From: JBEBSD01 sp040394475
Lineage (GTDB): Bacteria > Bacteroidota > Bacteroidia > Cytophagales > Spirosomataceae
Length of the DNA: 60,994 bases
NCBI GenBank assembly: GCA_040394475.1
Contig: JBEBSD010000036.1
Coordinates: forward strand, 1 to 60,994
Reading direction: 5' to 3'
The position numbers and the translations under genes are program-made. Shown piece by piece: positions 18,497 to 26,089 of the stretch. Each line of letters begins with the position of its first letter. The first letter of the stretch is position 1. A model generated the notes under the pieces. That model ran no database searches. It worked only from the letters and a program-made list of their open reading frames with translations, and was not told where the DNA came from.

Positions 18497-20806
18497 TCAC
18501 AACCCATCCAGCTCCGGCACCGTAAACGCTTTCTCCCTTTTGGCAAGTTTCGTCCGGACCCGTTCGACTTCCTCGACGTGTACGGGCTCGGCGTTGTTTT
18601 GCCAGGATTTCCGGATGAAGGTGAGTAATTCCGCAATCTGACTGCTGGCCATTTCCGGATCGTACCCGATCCCCGGCATCTCTCCTGCAATTTCCGGAGT
18701 GCTGTAGGTACGGTTGTTGACGGTGATCGGACCGGTGAGCCCGAATAAAACGATGGCCGACAGCTTGTCTTTATCCCCGGTTACCCATTCCGATTGATTC
18801 AGGGGCGGGGCAAGGCTTTCGATGCCGTTCCCATCCGCACCGTGACAGGTCTGGCAGATGGTCTTGTACAGCGCTGCACCTTTGGGGTACAGCCGGGTCA
18901 GGGCTTCGGGATCGCGGTTAGACCGGGAACTGGCCGCGGTATTGATGGCAGCCGTCAGCTGTTTGTGAATGACTGAATTCGTATCGCCGGCCAGCGCGCT
19001 CAGCTCCTTTTGAAAGCGGCTTTCCCGGTCGTAAAGATTACTGATGACGGCATCCGCGACATACGGATTGTCCGGCTGCAGCCGGGCCAGTTGCTGCAGC
19101 AGGTCCCAGGCGGTTTCCTGGTTGAATTGCATGATGTTATGCAGGTTATAGGCAATATAGGGGAATGTGAGCACATCGTTGGCCTGCAGCCGCTTGTGCC
19201 ATTCTGCCACAAATAACGGGTAGTTGCCGGCCGTAATCACCGACGGGATGAGCCCGAATCCCTGGATACGGAGCGCAGGAGACGAATGGGACAGCAAGGG
19301 CAGTACTTCCTTTTCTGATAGTTCACCCAATCCTTCCAGCGTCCAGAGCGCATGGATAATCTCCAGTTCACGGGAGCTGTTTTGCACGAGCCGATGAAGG
19401 GAAGGAGCAACCCCCTTTGCCTTCCGGTCAATGAGCCGTTGCTGCGCAAAATCCCGGATCCAGCCGTTGGGATGGCCCAGCAATCCAACGAGTCCGGTGT
19501 CAGTATCCGGAAGTGCCGGAAGCGGAGCGGCGGGCTGTCCTTTGGGCGTAATTTTATAGATGCGTCCGTAATCGATGGGCGGGGTCAGCTCCCGTTTGAC
19601 AATTTCCCCTTTCAGGTAAGGCGTCAGGTACGTTTTATGCTGGATAATCCCCCGGTACATGTCCACCACATACAAGGCCCCGTCGGGTGCATTGCAAATG
19701 CTCACCGGACGAAAGCGTTCGTCGGTGCTGGCCAGGAACTCACGGCCGGAATAGGCTTGCTGTCCTTTTACCGGATAGTTTTCCGTTGTGGTCAGGATGT
19801 TGCGTTTAATCAGGTTGGCGGAAGGTTCGGGCACGAATACATTCGATTGATAAGCAGGGCCGAAGAGGTCGCCCCGGTAAACCAGCGGGCCACAGGCTGC
19901 AGTGAAATTCGCCAGCCGGAGGCTGTCGTCCAGGATGCCTTTCATATACCCCCGGTTAACCCCGGGCGTAGGCCGGGCCGGGTAGACCCTGTTATTCGTG
20001 ACAATGCCCATGTTGTACCCGTTTACCCGCTTTTGATGGGAATTGCCGCTCCCGAAACCGGGGAGAAAATAATCCCCTATGACATTGGCTGAATTATGGT
20101 TGTAGTAAAGCCGGCCATAATTGTCTTGGGAAATCCCCCATTGTCCCCGGAAATGCGTGTTTTCGATCAGCCACTGGTCACCCGATCTGCGATAGCGCTT
20201 GCCGGATTTGGCATTGTAAATCCAGTTGTCCAGCGCCCGGAGCAGGCCGTTAGGCTGGTGCTCGACATTTCCGCCAACCGCGTAGCGTTCGTCCACCAGG
20301 GTCTTAGCCACCGGCCGGTCGTTGCGGATCTGGTAATACCAAAGCCGGGGAGGCTCGGCTACCAGGATCCCCTCGTCGATCAGGCAGATCGCACGCGGAA
20401 GCACGAGTGAATCCAGGAAAACCGTGCGGCGGTCCATGACGCCATCCTTGTCGGAATCTTCCAGGATCACGATTTTTCCGTTCGGGATATCTTCGCCCGT
20501 ACCGATAGTATCGGGCATATAACCCCTCATTTCAACCACCCAGAGGCGCCCTTTCCCGTCAAACGACATCGTAACCGGTGTATTGACAAGGGGTTCGGAG
20601 GCGACAAGCGATAGTTCAAACCCCTCTTCCACTTGGAATTGCTGTAGTGATTCCTGTGGAGACCGGATCGGGGAGACCGAGAAATCAGTTATTTTCCCGG
20701 TGGTTGCAGCTGTAGCAGCTTGTTGTGCGCCGGAAGGTTTTGGAGATTTACAAAAGAATAGCCATCCGGATAGTATTATCAGGCAAATCGAACTTCTTGT
20801 TTTCAC
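18497..20806 (-). CDS. PVC-type haem-binding protein (glucose-dehydrogenase-like propeller, HEAT-like region, cytochrome c)
   Basis: A 769-residue exported protein. A hydrophobic N-terminus with a Cys near residue 19 may be a lipoprotein signal, although FFC is not a canonical lipobox. A membrane-bound dehydrogenase-like propeller follows (SFDGKGRLWVVEMRGYM, DSDKDGVMD), then an alpha-helical repeat region, then a C-terminal cytochrome c with CQTCH at residues 651-655 and a likely axial Met near 710 (GEMPGIG). Such proteins are common in Planctomycetes and Bacteroidota carbohydrate loci and are presumed periplasmic sugar dehydrogenases or electron carriers; none of that is shown here. It is followed on the same strand by no other gene. 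Confidence 0.87.
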   Translation of the reverse strand: MKTRSSICLIILSGWLFFCKSPKPSGAQQAATAATTGKITDFSVSPIRSPQESLQQFQVEEGFELSLVASEPLVNTPVTMSFDGKGRLWVVEMRGYMPDTIGTGEDIPNGKIVILEDSDKDGVMDRRTVFLDSLVLPRAICLIDEGILVAEPPRLWYYQIRNDRPVAKTLVDERYAVGGNVEHQPNGLLRALDNWIYNAKSGKRYRRSGDQWLIENTHFRGQWGISQDNYGRLYYNHNSANVIGDYFLPGFGSGNSHQKRVNGYNMGIVTNNRVYPARPTPGVNRGYMKGILDDSLRLANFTAACGPLVYRGDLFGPAYQSNVFVPEPSANLIKRNILTTTENYPVKGQQAYSGREFLASTDERFRPVSICNAPDGALYVVDMYRGIIQHKTYLTPYLKGEIVKRELTPPIDYGRIYKITPKGQPAAPLPALPDTDTGLVGLLGHPNGWIRDFAQQRLIDRKAKGVAPSLHRLVQNSSRELEIIHALWTLEGLGELSEKEVLPLLSHSSPALRIQGFGLIPSVITAGNYPLFVAEWHKRLQANDVLTFPYIAYNLHNIMQFNQETAWDLLQQLARLQPDNPYVADAVISNLYDRESRFQKELSALAGDTNSVIHKQLTAAINTAASSRSNRDPEALTRLYPKGAALYKTICQTCHGADGNGIESLAPPLNQSEWVTGDKDKLSAIVLFGLTGPITVNNRTYSTPEIAGEMPGIGYDPEMASSQIAELLTFIRKSWQNNAEPVHVEEVERVRTKLAKREKAFTVPELDGL

Positions 20807-20852
20807 TTTAATATACTAATATAGGTAAGCATAATTGATTTTCGACGGAAGA

Positions 20853-22163
20853 TTAATGCAGTTCTTTCAGAACCTGTTCAGCCGGCCTCATAGAAGTAGT
20901 AAGCCAATGGATAATTCCCCAGGCAATGAAATAGGCCAACCCGCAAATGATAAACAGAATGTTGTACCCGGCGCCGATGTTGCCGATCAGTTTATAATGG
21001 TCGAGCAGGGCTCCTACCAGCAACGGGAAAGCTGTAGAGCCGAGTGACCCTGCCATTCCTCCGATCCCTACGACCGAACTCACCGCATTCTTGGGGACAA
21101 TATCGGATACGACTGTGAAAATATTGGTGCTCCATGCCTGGTGGGCCGCGGCTACCAGACTGATAATCCCTACAACCACCCAGATATCGGTTGCATACCG
21201 GGCGAGCATAATGGGCAGGACCAGAATGGCTACTCCGAGCAGGACAGCCTTACGGGCTTTGAGAGCGGGCCAGCCTTTTTTGATCAGATAGGACGAAAAA
21301 TAGCCGCCGGCAATACTTCCGAAGGTGGTGGTCAGGTACACCACGGCCAGGTGAGGGCTGGGTTTCGTAAGATCGAGGTCAAAAGTAGTGGCAAAGTAAG
21401 ACGGGAGCCAGAATAGGAAGAACCACCAGATAGGGTCAGTGAATAATTTACCTACGATGAAGACCCAGGTCTGGCGAAGCTTCAGCAAGTGCGCCCATTT
21501 TATTTTGAGTGCCGGGGCCTCGGGTTGGCCGGCACTGCTATCGCTGTAGATGAGCGCGAATTCTGCTTGCGACAGGCGTTTTTGCCGGGAGGGGATTTCA
21601 TAGTAGATCCACCAGAGGATCAGCCATACAAATCCGAGCGCACCCGTAATGACAAAGGCCTCTTTCCAGCCAAATGTGCCCAGCAGCCAGGGGATCAGCA
21701 GTGGGGCAAGGATCGGCCCGATACTGGTTCCCGAATTGAAAATGCCGGTTGCAAGGCCCCTTTCCCTTTGCGGGAACCACTCCGCAATTACCTTTACGGC
21801 TGCGGGAAAGTTTCCGGCTTCGCTCAGCCCGAGCAGGCCTCTGGCAAAACTGAAGCCCAGGGTTGTTTTTACCGCCGCATGCAGCATGGCGGCGATGCTC
21901 CACACGGTAATGGAAAGAGCATATCCTATTTTGGAACCCAGGCGATCGATGAAGTTTCCGAAGAAAACATAACCGATCGCGTAACAGGCGGCAAAGGTCA
22001 TGACAATGTTGGCATAGTCAGACTCCGTCCAGTGAAACTCCTGTTCCAGGGTAGGTTTGAGAAATCCGATGATTTGCCGGTCAATGTAGTTGATAGTGGT
22101 CGCCAGAAAAAGTAAGCCGCAGACAAACCAACGGTAATTGCCTGTCTTTTGAGATGTGTCCAT
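20853..22163 (-). CDS. MFS transporter, hexuronate/ExuT-like (anion:cation symporter family)
   Basis: A 436-residue inner-membrane protein with twelve predicted helices. The opening (YRWFVCGLLFLATTINYIDRQ) and the loop GLLGLSEAGNFPAAVKVIAEWFP are signatures of the ACS family that includes ExuT, GudP and related carriers of organic acids such as hexuronates and aldonates. It lies between the haem protein and a GntR regulator, all on the minus strand. No uronate isomerase or oxidoreductase gene is adjacent, so the substrate is open; an aldonate or acidic sugar from the large locus is a possibility. Confidence 0.86.
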   Translation of the reverse strand: MDTSQKTGNYRWFVCGLLFLATTINYIDRQIIGFLKPTLEQEFHWTESDYANIVMTFAACYAIGYVFFGNFIDRLGSKIGYALSITVWSIAAMLHAAVKTTLGFSFARGLLGLSEAGNFPAAVKVIAEWFPQRERGLATGIFNSGTSIGPILAPLLIPWLLGTFGWKEAFVITGALGFVWLILWWIYYEIPSRQKRLSQAEFALIYSDSSAGQPEAPALKIKWAHLLKLRQTWVFIVGKLFTDPIWWFFLFWLPSYFATTFDLDLTKPSPHLAVVYLTTTFGSIAGGYFSSYLIKKGWPALKARKAVLLGVAILVLPIMLARYATDIWVVVGIISLVAAAHQAWSTNIFTVVSDIVPKNAVSSVVGIGGMAGSLGSTAFPLLVGALLDHYKLIGNIGAGYNILFIICGLAYFIAWGIIHWLTTSMRPAEQVLKELH

Positions 22164-22189
22164 CCAGGGTTGGGGGTTAAGGAGTCAAT

Positions 22190-22211
22190 GGAAGTAACCT
22201 GCGCTACTTCC
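22190..22211. promoter_or_regulatory. Inverted repeat upstream of the ExuT-like gene
   Basis: Perfect 7-bp inverted repeat GGAAGTA-N8-TACTTCC, 27 bp upstream of the start codon at 22163. A candidate operator; the binding protein is unknown, and the site does not resemble the TTGTCCTA motif discussed elsewhere. Confidence 0.4.
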
Positions 22212-22390
22212 GTACTATTTTGTTATTGGACGCGTAAGTTAAGAGGAATTTATTGGAATTGTATGGTTTTTTGCGGGGTTTCCCCCCCCAGAGAAAGTGC
22301 AGTCGGAGAAGAGGTTTGCTGCGACCGGACTGATGGACGGGCGTGCGGCGCCCGGGAGAGGGACCCGTACGGAGACGATGCCGGCCGGAG

Positions 22391-23095
22391 TTACCCTGTT
22401 ACAATACTGCTCTTGTAGTAAGGTTCGAGGTGGATGTACATGGCTTTACGGAATTCTTCAGAGGTGCCATCTTTCAAAAGCTGCAGCAAATCATAGTGGG
22501 TGACAGGTTTGGCTATTTCAATCGTAATGCCTTTGTGATAGTATTCTGCAAACACATGGTTAAAAACCGGAAGCAGCAGGATCTGGAACCGTTTGAAGGT
22601 GTCGTTCCCCGTCATTTCATAGAGCTTGCCATGGAACGCTACTTCTTCTTCTTTGGTGACTTTAGAGACATCCTTTTGCCGGGATACGATCGCCTCCAGC
22701 TCGGTGAGTTGCTCCTCTGTTTTCCGGGCAAACAGGAATTCTGCGATACCCATTTCCAGGATAAGACGCATTTCGAATATGTCTTTCAGATTGTTCTTGC
22801 TCAGGATCAGCGGATTGAGCACCTTTTCGATCCCGGTCAGCAAGTCAGGCTGGGCCATGATCATTCCCCTGCGGGGGCGGGCTTCGATCATCCCTAGCAT
22901 CCGTAGGCGACTGAGTGCTTCGCGTACGACATTCCGGCTTACATTGAGCTGCTGTGCGATTTCGACCTCGTTGGGAAGCGCGTCCCCGGGTTTGAATTTA
23001 TTGTCTTCGAAATATTCCCGAAGTATGTTTTCCACCCGGTCGGTCATCGAAAGCGTTCCTACCGGAGATAAAGTGGTGCGACTCTGGTTATGCAT
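22391..23095 (-). CDS. GntR-family regulator, FadR subfamily (FCD domain)
   Basis: A 234-residue transcription factor. The winged-helix domain is at about residues 17-85, with the recognition region ALPNEVEIAQQLNVSRNVVREALSRL; the all-helical FCD effector domain follows (about 95-225). Family members bind small carboxylic acids such as gluconate, uronates and pyruvate. The gene precedes the ExuT-like transporter on the same strand. Its own promoter region holds two TTGTCCTA-type half-conserved sites, and the same motif overlaps the susC promoter at 31598. Autoregulation and control of the distant uptake locus are therefore proposed, as inference. Confidence 0.9.
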   Translation of the reverse strand: MHNQSRTTLSPVGTLSMTDRVENILREYFEDNKFKPGDALPNEVEIAQQLNVSRNVVREALSRLRMLGMIEARPRRGMIMAQPDLLTGIEKVLNPLILSKNNLKDIFEMRLILEMGIAEFLFARKTEEQLTELEAIVSRQKDVSKVTKEEEVAFHGKLYEMTGNDTFKRFQILLLPVFNHVFAEYYHKGITIEIAKPVTHYDLLQLLKDGTSEEFRKAMYIHLEPYYKSSIVTG

Positions 23096-23111
23096 TACTA
23101 TTTTTTGGGTG

Positions 23112-23144
23112 CAAAGTTAATAGAACCACTGAATTAACGGCAAA
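23112..23144 (-). promoter_or_regulatory. Bacteroidota-type promoter of the GntR gene
   Basis: On the minus strand, TTTG (23144-23141), a 21-bp spacer and TAACTTTG (23119-23112). It fits the -33/-7 consensus and lies 17 bp from the start codon at 23095. Confidence 0.65.
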
Positions 23145-23147
23145 CTA

Positions 23148-23158
23148 TTATAGGACAA
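23148..23158. promoter_or_regulatory. Candidate GntR operator (TTGTCCTATAA)
   Basis: Minus-strand reading TTGTCCTATAA differs at one position from the FadR-type consensus TNGTNNNACNA and shares TTGTCCTA with the perfect site at 31598. It lies just upstream of the -33 element. Confidence 0.5.
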
Positions 23159-23206
23159 TATAGATATCGATACATTTCTAAGTAAGAAATAATGGAATAA
23201 TTTAAT

Positions 23207-23217
23207 TAATAGGACAA
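23207..23217. promoter_or_regulatory. Second candidate GntR operator (TTGTCCTATTA)
   Basis: Minus-strand reading ATTTGTCCTATTAA, again with TTGTCCTA. Centre-to-centre distance from the first site is 59 bp. The rest of the 382-bp spacer 23096-23477 is AT-rich on the left and shows no gene. Confidence 0.45.
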
Positions 23218-23477
23218 ATTACCAGTGAGCCATACGTTCCCGACTGTCGTTTCGGGAATCACTGCCGGAGAGCCGGCCAGGGAACTAGGAAGAGGGTTCT
23301 AGTTACAGCCAATTGATAATCATGGTGTTAAGTAGTGATTTGACGTTCCGGAAAACCTGATCGGGCTTTTTTGGGGATGAAAAAAACTGCCGCAAAATGA
23401 TGAACAGCGGAAAATGACGTTTTTCAGCGCTATCTTTAACGTATAGAACGCGTGTCCGCAACACATTTCCTGCTTCA

Positions 23478-24371
23478 ATGCCTGACAACCACAGTAAATT
23501 AGTCGTAACGGCTACCAATCGTCTTCTGGATTACCTGGGAGAGCTTCCCGAGGTACCTTGCGGGATGCCGGCCGTCGCGCAGCTCTCGGAAATAGCAGGG
23601 GTAAGCCGTACCACGACGCTGAAGTTGATGGAGTTGCTGGTTCAGAAGGGCATCGCCCGCCTGGAAGGGCCGCATAAAATCGTGCTGAGAAGACCTGTTC
23701 CAGGCGATTATTTTTCCGAAGCAGCCGGCAAATCATCAAAAGCCGATCAGGTAGAAAGAAGGATACTGCAGAAGTTTTCCACGGCCGGACTGAAACCGGG
23801 TGAACGGTTTTCAGAACTGGAACTGGCCCGGGAATTCGCCGCCAGTACCATTCTGGTAAGGGAGGTGCTGCAGAAGATCGCCCGGAGCGGGTTCATCCGG
23901 AAACATCCGCATCAGAAATGGGAAGTCATCGAGTTTACTACCGGACTGCTGGAAGAGATTATCTCGGCCCGCCGGCTGTATGAAACGCATGCCCTCCGGA
24001 CGATCCGGCTGCTTCCGGAAAATGAGCGGGTCCGGACGGACTGGGCCTTGCTGCAGACACAGATCCGGCGCCGTTTAAAGCGAAAGCGCCTGGCGGCCGC
24101 AGATGTCTGCGAAATGGAATACGCCCTGTACAGCCGGTTGGCCGGCGCCGCGCGCAATCGCTTCCTGGAGGCTTCGTACCGTTCGCTGCTGAAGTTGACC
24201 ACCGGCTACCTGCGACAGGATGACGGAAACGAAGCCGGGCTGGAAAATGAACTGACTCGCTTCCATACACTTGTACAGGCCTTGTTGAACCGGGATTTTG
24301 AGACTGTAGCGCAAGTCATGGAAGAGCACCTGCAAGCGACGCTGACACGTTTGAAAAACGACCGCCGGTAG
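23478..24371 (+). CDS. GntR-like regulator with two winged-helix domains
   Basis: A 297-residue protein. The first helix-turn-helix is at about residues 30-62 (AQLSEIAGVSRTTTLKLMEL). A second GntR-type winged helix lies at about 90-140 (FSELELAREFAASTILVREV), and a C-terminal helical region resembles FCD (ARRLYETHALRTI, then FHTLVQALLNRDFETVAQVM). Two DNA-binding domains in tandem before one effector domain is not the usual GntR layout. It is divergent from the other GntR gene and convergent with the XRE regulator. Target unknown. Confidence 0.78.
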   Translation: MPDNHSKLVVTATNRLLDYLGELPEVPCGMPAVAQLSEIAGVSRTTTLKLMELLVQKGIARLEGPHKIVLRRPVPGDYFSEAAGKSSKADQVERRILQKFSTAGLKPGERFSELELAREFAASTILVREVLQKIARSGFIRKHPHQKWEVIEFTTGLLEEIISARRLYETHALRTIRLLPENERVRTDWALLQTQIRRRLKRKRLAAADVCEMEYALYSRLAGAARNRFLEASYRSLLKLTTGYLRQDDGNEAGLENELTRFHTLVQALLNRDFETVAQVMEEHLQATLTRLKNDRR

Positions 24372-24403
24372 CACCCGCATTCCGGGTGGAGGTCCGTAAG
24401 GTC

Positions 24404-25948
24404 CTACGGCTGCTGATACTGTGCCCGGAGCTGGGGCATTACCGCTCTCAGCTGCTTGTTGCGCTGCTGTCGACGCCAGATTACAGGGGGGTGGGAGCGC
24501 TTTCCACAGTCGGTCAGCCGGCAGCGCTCGCAGGTTTCGTTTACCTGCTGATGGGACATAGCGGGATCATCCAGAAAGCGGACGAGGTTTTTCAGCCGGT
24601 CATTGATGGCAAAGCTCAGCGTCAGGCTGCTGTTATGGTCCTTGCGGGGGGGCGACGGCTTGGCGAGGGTAAGAACCAGGTAACGGTTGGAAGTATCGAT
24701 GTATTCGGCGATCTGCGCCTGGCAAAGCGGGGCGCCGTCCCATTGATTTGCCTGCTGCAGGGCGGCCAGGTCTTCCAGAACGGAAAGGGATGCCCAGCGG
24801 CTGCAATAGTGCTCATTGGCTGTTCCGTGTATAAATGGCAGCTTGGCCAGGTGCATTTCTTTCGCCAGTTTAAAGGAACCGGCTGTCTTGGTGTGGTCGA
24901 ACCGGAGGAAAAACAATTCGTTGATGCCGAAATGTCTGGCCATTACGTTGCTGATCCGCTGCATGAAGATTTCGGGTGTGGCCTCAAAGGTGCGCATCAG
25001 GTTAAGGAAAGCAACCGGATTCCAAACCGGGTTGGCAAAAAACACCGCCAACCCCGACACCAGCAGTTCACGGGGAACGAGGATCGCACCCGCAAAATAA
25101 GAGGCTTTGAAGTTATTGAGCACCTGGTCGAACGAATCGGCCTCGGTCTGGGAAGAAATATAAGGCCGGGGTGAGAGGCCCATCCAGCGGAAGCCGATCT
25201 CACGGCCGTAGGTGAACGCCCGCTGCTCCGATTCCAGATCCTGGTTGATCAGGAGGATATCGGTGTTGCCCGGCGAATCGTCGCCCGGCGAATCGTCGCC
25301 CGGCAACATTACCGAGCGGATACCGGTCAGCTCCGGCCGCCCGGCTTCGTCAAACGTTTCGATACGATAGCCATAAACAGTTTCCAGGTGATTGCGCAGC
25401 CAGTCTTCCCGGAAACCGGGGCCGCTTTGTTTCAGGTATTCGTTCACGAATGCCGCTGCCGCCTGCTCAATCTCCTCGAAATAGTTGTGGTGAAGCTCCT
25501 GGAACGACCGCAATGCCGAAAAGTAGAACTGCTCTACGTTCATCCCGTAGTTCCGGCTGATCTCGATTATAGTACTGATGAATGCGCTTACTTTGGAAGG
25601 CGCTTCCGACAGCATCCGGAGCAGGTCGGCCGGCTCAATGCCGAACAACTCCAGCGGGAGCTCCTGCAGGATATTGGAATGAAGCAACTCTTCGATAGGC
25701 TCCAGGTGCTTTCCCAGCGTGACCGACACCAGGTTATCGTAGTGTGTGTCAAGCGCCTTTGCCAGGGCAAATATTTTCTCCGATTTGGGGTATTTCTTGC
25801 CTTTCTCAATTTCATTGAGGTAGGAAGGGGAGAAGCCGGCCAGTTCGGCCAGCTCGTTGATCTGCAACCCCTTGTCCTGGCGGAGCTGCCTCAGCTTTAA
25901 ACCAAAAATCAAACGGACTCTGTCTGCAGCAGGGATCATCGGTAGCAT
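24404..25948 (-). CDS. XRE regulator of the RamB/ScfR (short-chain fatty acyl) family
   Basis: A 514-residue protein: N-terminal XRE helix-turn-helix (about residues 13-70, LRQDKGLQINELAELAGFSP), an ImmA/IrrE-like middle region, and a C-terminal DUF2083-type domain ending in the cysteine cluster CERCRLTDCG. In the middle domain the place of the HExxH zinc motif reads REIGF, so it is probably not a protease. Relatives such as RamB control acetate and propionate metabolism. It is divergent from pckA-pyc, and a 9-bp inverted repeat lies between them. A TAGATTTG -7 element at 25967-25960 is only 12 bp from the ATG at 25948, so the ATG at 25939 may be the true start. A 15-bp tandem duplication encodes a repeated GDDSP. 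Confidence 0.85.
   Translation of the reverse strand: MLPMIPAADRVRLIFGLKLRQLRQDKGLQINELAELAGFSPSYLNEIEKGKKYPKSEKIFALAKALDTHYDNLVSVTLGKHLEPIEELLHSNILQELPLELFGIEPADLLRMLSEAPSKVSAFISTIIEISRNYGMNVEQFYFSALRSFQELHHNYFEEIEQAAAAFVNEYLKQSGPGFREDWLRNHLETVYGYRIETFDEAGRPELTGIRSVMLPGDDSPGDDSPGNTDILLINQDLESEQRAFTYGREIGFRWMGLSPRPYISSQTEADSFDQVLNNFKASYFAGAILVPRELLVSGLAVFFANPVWNPVAFLNLMRTFEATPEIFMQRISNVMARHFGINELFFLRFDHTKTAGSFKLAKEMHLAKLPFIHGTANEHYCSRWASLSVLEDLAALQQANQWDGAPLCQAQIAEYIDTSNRYLVLTLAKPSPPRKDHNSSLTLSFAINDRLKNLVRFLDDPAMSHQQVNETCERCRLTDCGKRSHPPVIWRRQQRNKQLRAVMPQLRAQYQQP
25268..25297. repeat. 15-bp tandem duplication inside the XRE gene
   Basis: Two perfect copies of GCCCGGCGAATCGTC followed by a partial third. 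In frame: it encodes GDDSPGDDSP in a loop between domains. Confidence 0.85.
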
Positions 25949-25988
25949 TTATTACCCGGCAAATCTAACAAAAAAGATCGAAATTATC

Positions 25989-26012
25989 ATTTTAGCGACG
26001 ATTCGCTAAAAT
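25989..26012. promoter_or_regulatory. Candidate operator between the XRE regulator and pckA
   Basis: Perfect inverted repeat ATTTTAGCG-N6-CGCTAAAAT, 77 bp before pckA and 40 bp before the regulator start. The AT-rich remainder also holds the 10-bp palindrome ATTTATAAAT (near 26033-26042) flanked by ATTGA/TCAAT. Position and symmetry suit a dimeric regulator acting on both genes. Confidence 0.6.
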
Positions 26013-26089
26013 ATATTAAATCGCTTATTGACTATTTATAAATAATAAATCAATATTGCATATCGATCATTCTGAATAACATTCATGTA

